Source: Bacteroidales bacterium UBA3742 (GTDB taxonomy: Bacteria; Bacteroidota; Bacteroidia; Bacteroidales; Paludibacteraceae). Taken from it: DNA of 9,849 bases. Location of the stretch: contig DFGU01000007.1 of NCBI GenBank assembly GCA_002371785.1, positions 1 through 9,849 on the forward strand, written 5' to 3'. The position numbers and the translations under genes were made by a program. Within the stretch, counting starts at the first letter, position 1; each line of letters begins with the position of its first letter. This document shows, piece after piece, positions 6,181 to 9,849 of the stretch. The notes below the pieces were generated by a model, which worked only from the letters and a program-made list of their open reading frames with translations, ran no database searches and was not told the DNA's origin.

Positions 6181-6846
6181 ATGCAACTGGACGGAGAGGC
6201 GCCAGAAGGGGTGGGAGAGGATGTAACGGACTGTGTCGTCGAGGTTGTCGTTGCGGTCGTCCTCGAAGGCGTCGCAGTTGTTGAGCAGCCATTCGCCCGT
6301 ATAACGTAAGGGCTGGAGGAGCCAATGCTCGGCCTCCAGCTGGCTGCGCCAGATCTCTGGATCATATGTTCCCGTGAAAACCACTTTTACTTCATTCACT
6401 CGCTTTAAAGCGAGCGAAGACCGCTTCGCTGATAGACCGCTTCGCTGATAGACCGTTTCACTGATAGACCGTCCTTCGGACTGATAGACCATTTTTGGCG
6501 AGCAGGTGATCCAGTCGATGCCATCGGGTAGGGGACGGGTGCCGTTGGTCTCAATGCAGATATAGAAGCCGGCAGCATGGAGGGCATCGATGAGGGGTGT
6601 ATCCACTTGCAGCGAGGGTTCGCCACCCGTGAGCACCACCATCTTGCGGCGCTCGTTGGGGATGTCGTAAATCGAGAGAGCCTCACGGACGATCTCGTCG
6701 GCCGACATCTCGGTGAACTCCGCGAACTCGGTATCGCACCAGGGGCAACGCAGGTTGCAGCCGGAGAAGCGCACAAAGACGGCAGGAATGCCGGAGTGGG
6801 CGCCTTCGCCCTGTAATGTATAAAAAACTTCGTTTATTTTATACAT
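6160..6846 (-). CDS. queE: 7-carboxy-7-deazaguanine synthase QueE (radical SAM)
   Basis: QueE converts 6-carboxytetrahydropterin to 7-carboxy-7-deazaguanine, using SAM and a [4Fe-4S] cluster. The 228 residues begin MYKINEVFYTLQGEGAHSG, the family's opening. The cluster motif is CNLRCPWC (Cys30, Cys34, Cys37), the SAM-binding TGGEP is at 73-77, and ETNGT is at 99-103. After WITCSPK (to 118) about 22 extra residues, encoded by 16-bp tandem repeats, are inserted before VNEVKVVF; Bacteroides homologues as I recall them have a much shorter linker there. The C-terminus RLSVQLHKIVGLR matches the family's usual ending, although it is encoded by the terminator hairpin. This is the last gene of the que operon, 72 bases after queD. 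The insertion follows the core motifs, so activity is plausible but untested. Confidence 0.93.
   Translation of the reverse strand: MYKINEVFYTLQGEGAHSGIPAVFVRFSGCNLRCPWCDTEFAEFTEMSADEIVREALSIYDIPNERRKMVVLTGGEPSLQVDTPLIDALHAAGFYICIETNGTRPLPDGIDWITCSPKMVYQSEGRSISETVYQRSGLSAKRSSLALKRVNEVKVVFTGTYDPEIWRSQLEAEHWLLQPLRYTGEWLLNNCDAFEDDRNDNLDDTVRYILSHPFWRLSVQLHKIVGLR
6423..6490 (-). repeat. 16-bp tandem repeat inside queE
   Basis: On the plus strand the core CTGATAGACC starts at 6429, 6445, 6461 and 6481. Units 6423-6438 and 6439-6454 are identical (GCTTCGCTGATAGACC), 6455-6470 differs at two bases, and 6471-6490 is a 20-base variant. A perfect 16-base palindrome (6399-6414, centre CTTTAAAG) lies beside the array. 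The unit is not a multiple of three, so the repeat is read in different frames and gives residues such as VYQSEGRS and VYQRSGLS. Confidence 0.85.
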
Positions 6847-6915
6847 GTTAAGATGGTTTTTCTATCGAAAAACGTTAAAGCGTTAAAATGGTTTTGATTG
6901 CATCAAAACGTTAAA
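6846..6915. repeat. Two tandem hairpin units of about 35 bp between queD and queE
   Basis: Two units, starting at 6846 and 6881, align over about 35 bases. Each has GTTAARATGGTTTT, a short loop, then AAAACGTTAAA. Each forms a hairpin: GTTTTT/AAAAAC (6856-6861 with 6868-6873) and a perfect 8-bp stem GTTTTGAT/ATCAAAAC (6891-6898 with 6902-6909). CGTTAAA occurs three times. The first unit overlaps the queE start codon. These may be mRNA processing or stability structures within the operon; no coding sequence is seen here. Confidence 0.65.
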
Positions 6916-6918
6916 CGG

Positions 6919-7251
6919 TTATTCTTTTTCGTAGATGGCTACGTTGCCTTCGCTCTCTTGGACGGAGACCTTGTAGCAGTTCTCGACGTGGTCGCAGATC
7001 CAGCGGGCAATATTCTCGGCCGAGGGATTGACGTCCAACACGTCGTTGATATACTTGTGGTCAAAGGTGTCCTTGACGACACGCTTGATGTGCGTGAAGT
7101 CGGTGACCATACCGTCTTGGTTGAGGGTGGCGGACTTACAATAGACCACGATGATCCAGTTGTGGCCGTGCAGGTTCTCACATTTGCTCTCGTAGCTCAG
7201 CATCAAGTTGTGAGCGGCGGAGATCTCTATAGTTTTTTGAACGTAATACAT
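6919..7251 (-). CDS. queD: 6-carboxy-5,6,7,8-tetrahydropterin synthase QueD
   Basis: QueD turns 7,8-dihydroneopterin triphosphate into 6-carboxytetrahydropterin, the substrate of QueE. The 110 residues are normal for this small T-fold enzyme. The zinc ligands are His14 (in SAAHNL) and His28/His30 in LHGHNW. The catalytic Cys24 precedes them in SKCENLHGH, the spacing that distinguishes QueD/PTPS enzymes. VTDFTHIK and FDHKYIND supply the usual second half of the active site, and ESEGNVAIYE closes the fold. The ATG at 7251 follows a run of 7-bp repeats instead of a Shine-Dalgarno sequence. It lies 19 bases after the queC stop and 72 bases before queE. Given the full que set around it, QueD rather than a biopterin-pathway PTPS is the right reading. 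Confidence 0.93.
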   Translation of the reverse strand: MYYVQKTIEISAAHNLMLSYESKCENLHGHNWIIVVYCKSATLNQDGMVTDFTHIKRVVKDTFDHKYINDVLDVNPSAENIARWICDHVENCYKVSVQESEGNVAIYEKE

Positions 7252-7253
7252 AT

Positions 7254-7288
7254 GGGTTACGGGTTATGGGTTATGGGTTACGGGTGGC
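7254..7288. repeat. 7-bp tandem repeat (GGGTTAY) at the queC-queD junction
   Basis: Five consecutive heptamers on the plus strand: GGGTTAC, GGGTTAT, GGGTTAT, GGGTTAC and a degenerate GGGTGGC. They fill the whole 19-base gap between queC and queD and run into the last codons of queC, whose TAA stop (7271-7273) is formed by the repeat. They occupy the place of the queD ribosome binding site. Confidence 0.85.
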
Positions 7289-7906
7289 TTCGCGGAGCGC
7301 TTCATCGCGTTCGCGGCAGGTACCGCATACGCCGCAGGGCTTCTCGCCACCGCGGTAGCAGCTCCAGGTCTCGTCGTAGTTGATGCCCAAGCGGAGGCCA
7401 CGACGTACGATGTCGGTCTTGGTGATATGCGTATAGGGCGTGAGCAGCCGAACGCCGTTCCAGGTGCCGGCCTGCACTGCGCGATCCATGGCCTCGACAA
7501 ACTCGGGACGGCAGTCGGGATAGATGGTATGGTCGCCCGCATGGTTCGCCAGCATGATATACTGGAGCTTGTTGTTCTCGGCCATACCGGCTGCGATCGA
7601 CAGCATGATACCATTACGGAAGGGAACGACGGTAGAACGCATATTATCATCGTCGTAGTTGCCCTCGGGAATAGCGTCCGCGCCCTCGAGCAGCGAGGAA
7701 TGGAAGAAATCCTTGATAAACGGTAGGCGCACCACCATATGCGGGATGCCGAGGCGCTCGCAATGTAGCTTAGCAAAATGGATCTCGCGGTCGTTGTGGT
7801 TGCTGCCGTAGTGGAATGAGACAGCCAGGGCGATACAATCCCGGTACTCGTAGAGCAGGGTGGTAGAGTCGAGGCCGCCGGAATATACGATGAGGGAATC
7901 CTTCAT
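7271..7906 (-). CDS. queC: 7-cyano-7-deazaguanine synthase QueC
   Basis: QueC is an ATP-dependent amidating enzyme that converts 7-carboxy-7-deazaguanine to preQ0 with ammonia. The 211 residues match the family. The PP-loop ATPase motif YSGGLDSTTL is at 8-17. VPFRNGIMLSIA (94-105) and ANHAGDHTIYPDCRPEF (120-136) are characteristic QueC blocks. The zinc site comprises Cys183, Cys191, Cys194 and Cys197 in WSCYRGGEKPCGVCGTCRER. The ATG at 7904-7906 is itself part of an 8-bp repeat array that fills the gap to queF, and the stop is part of a 7-bp array. It is the second gene of the operon, 45 bases after queF. Confidence 0.95.
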   Translation of the reverse strand: MKDSLIVYSGGLDSTTLLYEYRDCIALAVSFHYGSNHNDREIHFAKLHCERLGIPHMVVRLPFIKDFFHSSLLEGADAIPEGNYDDDNMRSTVVPFRNGIMLSIAAGMAENNKLQYIMLANHAGDHTIYPDCRPEFVEAMDRAVQAGTWNGVRLLTPYTHITKTDIVRRGLRLGINYDETWSCYRGGEKPCGVCGTCRERDEALREATRNP

Positions 7907-7967
7907 TTTCTTATTTTCTCATTTTCTCATTTTCTTATTTTTCGCATTTTCCTATTTGCCCATTTCC
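7904..7967. repeat. 8-bp tandem repeat (YATTTTCY) at the queF-queC junction
   Basis: About eight units on the plus strand, starting at 7904, 7912, 7920, 7928, 7936, 7945, 7953 and 7961; all are 8 bases except one of 9, and they decay toward queF. On the transcribed minus strand they read AGAAAATG/AGAAAATA, so the spacer is a ladder of near-identical A/G-rich units, several ending in ATG. The last unit supplies the queC start codon. The array also covers the last queF codons and its stop (7952-7954). Confidence 0.85.
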
Positions 7968-8434
7968 AGATTTTTGGTCATTTGGTCAAGGAGGCGCTGC
8001 TGTTTGAGGGCTTGGTGATCCTCATCGGCGTAGTTGGCAAAGGGATAGATGCTGATGCCGCCTCGGGGCATGAACCAGCCCGTCACCTCCAAGTACTTGG
8101 GATCCATCAGGCGCACAAGGTCCTTCATGATGATATTGACGCAGTCCTCATGGAAATCGCCGTGGTTGCGGAAAGAGAAGAGGTAGAGCTTGAGCGACTT
8201 GCTCTCCACCATCCGCTCGCGCGGGATATAACTGATGTAGAGGTGCCCGAAATCGGGTTGACCGGTCTTGGGGCAAAGGGTGGTAAACTCCGGACAGTTG
8301 AATGTCACGAGGTACTCGTTCTCAGGATGTTTGTTGGGGAAGGTCTCCAGCACCTCGGGGTTATACTGGTCCGAGTACTTAACATGCTGGTTTCCCAGCA
8401 GGGTCACGCCCTGCAGTTCGTCGTTAGTTCGCAT
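7952..8434 (-). CDS. queF: NADPH-dependent 7-cyano-7-deazaguanine reductase QueF (type I)
   Basis: QueF reduces the nitrile of preQ0 to the aminomethyl group of preQ1, which is then inserted into tRNA. The 160 residues fit the short, single-domain type I enzymes. The catalytic Cys54 is in FTTLCPKTGQPDFG with Asp61 as proton donor. The QueF signature ESKSLKLYLFSFRNHGDFHED (77-97, shown by its ends ESKSLK and HGDFHED) binds NADPH and substrate; Glu96 is the expected substrate ligand. The ATG at 8434 has no Shine-Dalgarno sequence, only an A-rich stretch upstream. It is the first gene of the que operon, behind a leader of about 180 nt, and the last enzyme of the pathway, so gene order is not pathway order. 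Confidence 0.95.
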   Translation of the reverse strand: MRTNDELQGVTLLGNQHVKYSDQYNPEVLETFPNKHPENEYLVTFNCPEFTTLCPKTGQPDFGHLYISYIPRERMVESKSLKLYLFSFRNHGDFHEDCVNIIMKDLVRLMDPKYLEVTGWFMPRGGISIYPFANYADEDHQALKQQRLLDQMTKNLEMGK

Positions 8435-8618
8435 AGATAGTTTTCAGTTTTTATTGTTCATTGAGAGTGGAAAAACAATAGCACTCTTCGTCGCAACTCG
8501 CTTGCGACAAGGTTTGTCGTTGGCACGACAAAGGGTCGCCGCGGTTGCTCCTCTTCCCCAAAAAACGTACATTTTCTTAACTATGTACGATTTTTTCGGG
8601 AGCCCTAATTTCAAAGCG
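8435..8618 (-). promoter_or_regulatory. Structured leader of the que operon
   Basis: The stretch between the predicted start of transcription (near 8615-8618) and the queF ATG contains no convincing ORF but several inverted repeats. One perfect 8-bp stem is 8513-8520 with 8525-8532 (TTTGTCGT/ACGACAAA) and one 7-bp stem is 8490-8496 with 8502-8508 (GTCGCAA/TTGCGAC). The facing arms of these two hairpins can instead pair with each other (CGACAA with TTGTCG), so the structures are mutually exclusive. A longer hairpin lies nearer the promoter (8556-8600). This is the layout of an attenuator or riboswitch, but no preQ1 aptamer consensus was recognised. Function is inferred only. Confidence 0.45.
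8556..8600. terminator. Possible attenuator hairpin early in the que leader
   Basis: CGTACAT (8566-8572) and ATGTACG (8583-8589) form a 7-bp stem with a 10-base loop. The stem is extended by an A6/T6 tract and a CCC/GGG base clamp, with single-base bulges at 8590 and 8597. On the minus strand the CGTACAT/ATGTACG stem is directly followed by six T residues, as in an intrinsic terminator, about 20-60 nt after the predicted transcript start. The stem is only moderately GC-rich, so termination may be weak or conditional. Confidence 0.4.
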
Positions 8619-8622
8619 GCTG

Positions 8623-8654
8623 CAAAATTACAAAAAAATTTGTATATGTGCAAA
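8623..8654 (-). promoter_or_regulatory. Promoter of the que operon
   Basis: Read on the minus strand, TTTG (8651-8654) is followed after 20 bases by TAATTTTG (8623-8630), a full match to the Bacteroidota sigma factor consensus TTTG-N19-21-TAnnTTTG. It is the only good candidate seen upstream of queF. It interleaves with the plus-strand promoter at 8639-8670. Confidence 0.7.
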
Positions 8655-8670
8655 AAAAACTGTAACTTTG
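8639..8670 (+). promoter_or_regulatory. Promoter of the DUF2520 gene
   Basis: TTTG (8639-8642), a 20-base spacer, then TAACTTTG (8663-8670), a full consensus match. Transcription would start near 8676, leaving a leader of only about 15 bases before the ATG at 8691. The element overlaps the divergent que promoter by 16 bases, so the two promoters probably compete for polymerase. Confidence 0.7.
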
Positions 8671-8690
8671 TCGCAAATTTTAGATAGATT

Positions 8691-9389
8691 ATGAAAATCT
8701 GTATTATCGGAACGGGCAATGTAGCCACGAATCTGGTGGATGGTTTTGCAAAGAAGCATATTCGCGTAGCGATGCATTCGTCGCGCAGCCTTGGCGATTT
8801 GCCTGAGGCAGATTGTTATATCTACGCCGTAGCCGATCACGCCTTGCGTGAGGTGGCGGCGAAGGTAGATGCGCCCCGTGCGCTACACCTGCATACCTCG
8901 GGTACGGTGCCGATGGACGTATTTGGCGAGGACAAACCGCATGCGGGTGTGCTGTATTTCTTTCAGTCGTTCTCGAAGGCGAGCCTGATCGAGGACTGGA
9001 GCCGGATACCCGTCTTTGTGGAGGGACGCCAGATAGACGACGTAGCGGCTATCTATACGCTTGCGCAGACCCTGACGAGTCGCGTGTTTGAGTGCACGCA
9101 GCACGACCGCGAGCGGCTGCACGTAGCGGGTGTGTTTGCCAACAATTTTACGAACCTGATGTACGGCATGGCGGCTGACCTACTCGGGGATACGCAGATA
9201 CCCTTCCAGGTGCTACTCCCGCTCATCGACCAGACGGCCGAGAAGGTGCACACCCTCACGCCCCGCGAGGCACAAACAGGCCCGGCCAAAAGAGATGACC
9301 GGGCCGTGATGGCGCACCATGTGTCGCTTCTGAACGACGACCAGCGTGCGGTATATGAATTGCTATCGCGACTGATAGCGGCGCGTTAG
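8691..9389 (+). CDS. DUF2520 Rossmann-fold NAD(P)-binding protein
   Basis: 232 residues. The N-terminal Rossmann domain begins MKICIIGTGNVATNLVDGF, with the dinucleotide loop GTGNVA (7-12). YAVADHALREVA (45-56) and HLHTSGTVPMDVF (66-78) are the typical Rossmann-like and DUF2520 blocks, resembling F420-dependent NADP oxidoreductases and 2-dehydropantoate reductases. The C-terminal helical part (about 130-232) carries AGVFANNFTN (146-155) and TGPAKRDD (196-203), conserved in DUF2520. It is somewhat shorter than usual, mainly after the first strand-helix unit. The reaction is unknown for the family. It ends 5 bases before the convergent groEL stop, with no room for a terminator between them. Confidence 0.85.
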   Translation: MKICIIGTGNVATNLVDGFAKKHIRVAMHSSRSLGDLPEADCYIYAVADHALREVAAKVDAPRALHLHTSGTVPMDVFGEDKPHAGVLYFFQSFSKASLIEDWSRIPVFVEGRQIDDVAAIYTLAQTLTSRVFECTQHDRERLHVAGVFANNFTNLMYGMAADLLGDTQIPFQVLLPLIDQTAEKVHTLTPREAQTGPAKRDDRAVMAHHVSLLNDDQRAVYELLSRLIAAR

Positions 9390-9394
9390 CCGAC

Positions 9395-9849
9395 TTACAT
9401 CATGCCGCCCATGCCGGGATTTGGCATTGCGGGAGCAGGATGCTCCTCGGGCTTATCAACGATGACGCACTCAGTGGTGAGGAACATGCCTGCGATAGAA
9501 GCGGCATTCTCCAGCGCTACGCGGGTGACTTTAGCCGGATCTACGACACCTGCAGCCAGCAGCGGTTGATACTCGTCGGTGCGGGCATTATAACCGAAGT
9601 CGTCCTTACCGGCACGTACCTTATCCACTACTACAGCACCTTCCTTACCGGCGTTAGCCACGATCTGGCGCAGCGGTTCCTCGATAGCACGACGGATGAT
9701 CTCGATACCGGTCTGCTCGTCCTCGTTGTCGCCCTTGAGGCTCTCCAGAGCTTTCTGGGCGCGGATATACATCACGCCGCCACCGGGTACGATACCTTCC
9801 TCTATTGCCGCACGCGTTGCCGAGAGGGCATCATCTACGCGGTCTTTCT
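9395..9849 (-). CDS. groEL: Chaperonin GroEL, C-terminal part (5' end beyond right edge)
   Basis: About 150 C-terminal residues are visible; the frame is open to the right edge. Landmarks in order: KDRVDDALSATRAAIEEGIV then PGGG, the hallmark of the GroEL apical-to-equatorial return; GIEIIRRAIEEPLRQI; NAGKEGAVVVDKV; YNARTDEYQPLLAAGVVDPAKVTR; ENAASIAGMFLTTECVIVDKPEE. The end is the flexible MPNPGMGGMM tail. GroEL forms the cytosolic 14-mer folding chamber with GroES; groES normally lies just upstream, outside this window. No frameshift or truncation is visible in the part present. Confidence 0.97.
   Translation of the reverse strand, partial: KDRVDDALSATRAAIEEGIVPGGGVMYIRAQKALESLKGDNEDEQTGIEIIRRAIEEPLRQIVANAGKEGAVVVDKVRAGKDDFGYNARTDEYQPLLAAGVVDPAKVTRVALENAASIAGMFLTTECVIVDKPEEHPAPAMPNPGMGGMM

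Noticed and set aside
6423..6490. CRISPR-like array
   Set aside because: The units are directly abutting 16-mers without unique spacers, inside a coding gene, and no cas gene is near.
8435..8618. Canonical preQ1 riboswitch
   Set aside because: The context is ideal, but I could not find the short stem-loop plus A-rich tail of class I nor the layout of the other classes; kept only as an unassigned structured leader.
8268..8687. Plus-strand open frame of 139 codons covering the queF 5' end and the leader
   Set aside because: It is antisense to queF, runs through hairpin-rich leader DNA and promoter elements, and gives low-complexity residues with no family resemblance.

Overview
The window looks like a chromosomal segment of a gut-type Bacteroidales bacterium (phylum Bacteroidota). 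Four things support this: a PCMD-domain protein (a family typical of that phylum), a GroEL tail ending in GMGGMM, promoters of the Bacteroidota form TTTG-N20-TAnnTTTG, and starts that lack Shine-Dalgarno sequences. No tRNA, rRNA, insertion sequence, phage gene or CRISPR array was seen. The species is not identifiable by reading alone.

Layout. (1) 1-1331, plus strand: the cut-off end of a TonB-family energy transducer, followed 8 bases later by a DJ-1/PfpI-family protein. (2) A strong bidirectional hairpin terminator at 1388-1425. (3) 1419-5023, minus strand: an operon of a GT4 glycosyltransferase, a small secreted protein of unknown family, a secreted PCMD-domain protein and a secreted CE1-like esterase, with short gaps or overlaps. 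(4) 5209-6105, plus strand: a divergent AraC-family regulator, which may control that operon. (5) A second, identical copy of the 38-bp terminator at 6143-6180. (6) 6160-8434, minus strand: the preQ1 operon queF-queC-queD-queE, which holds every step from 7,8-dihydroneopterin triphosphate to 7-aminomethyl-7-deazaguanine, the precursor of the tRNA base queuosine. It has a leader of about 180 nt with several hairpins. (7) 8691-9389, plus strand: a DUF2520 NAD(P)-binding protein, transcribed from a promoter interleaved with the que promoter. (8) 9395-9849, minus strand: the C-terminal part of GroEL, running off the right edge.

The most unusual content is non-coding or repeat-driven. Each of the three gene junctions of the que operon carries a different short tandem repeat (8 bp, 7 bp and about 35 bp units). 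A fourth repeat, with a 16-bp unit, sits inside queE and adds about 22 residues to the enzyme. The que leader can form mutually exclusive hairpins but does not match a known preQ1 riboswitch by eye. The duplicated terminator overlaps the ends of two unrelated genes and encodes the last residues of QueE.

The GT4-AraC locus pairs a cytoplasmic glycosyltransferase with three exported proteins. It may build or remodel a surface glycan or glycolipid, but no substrate can be read from the sequence.
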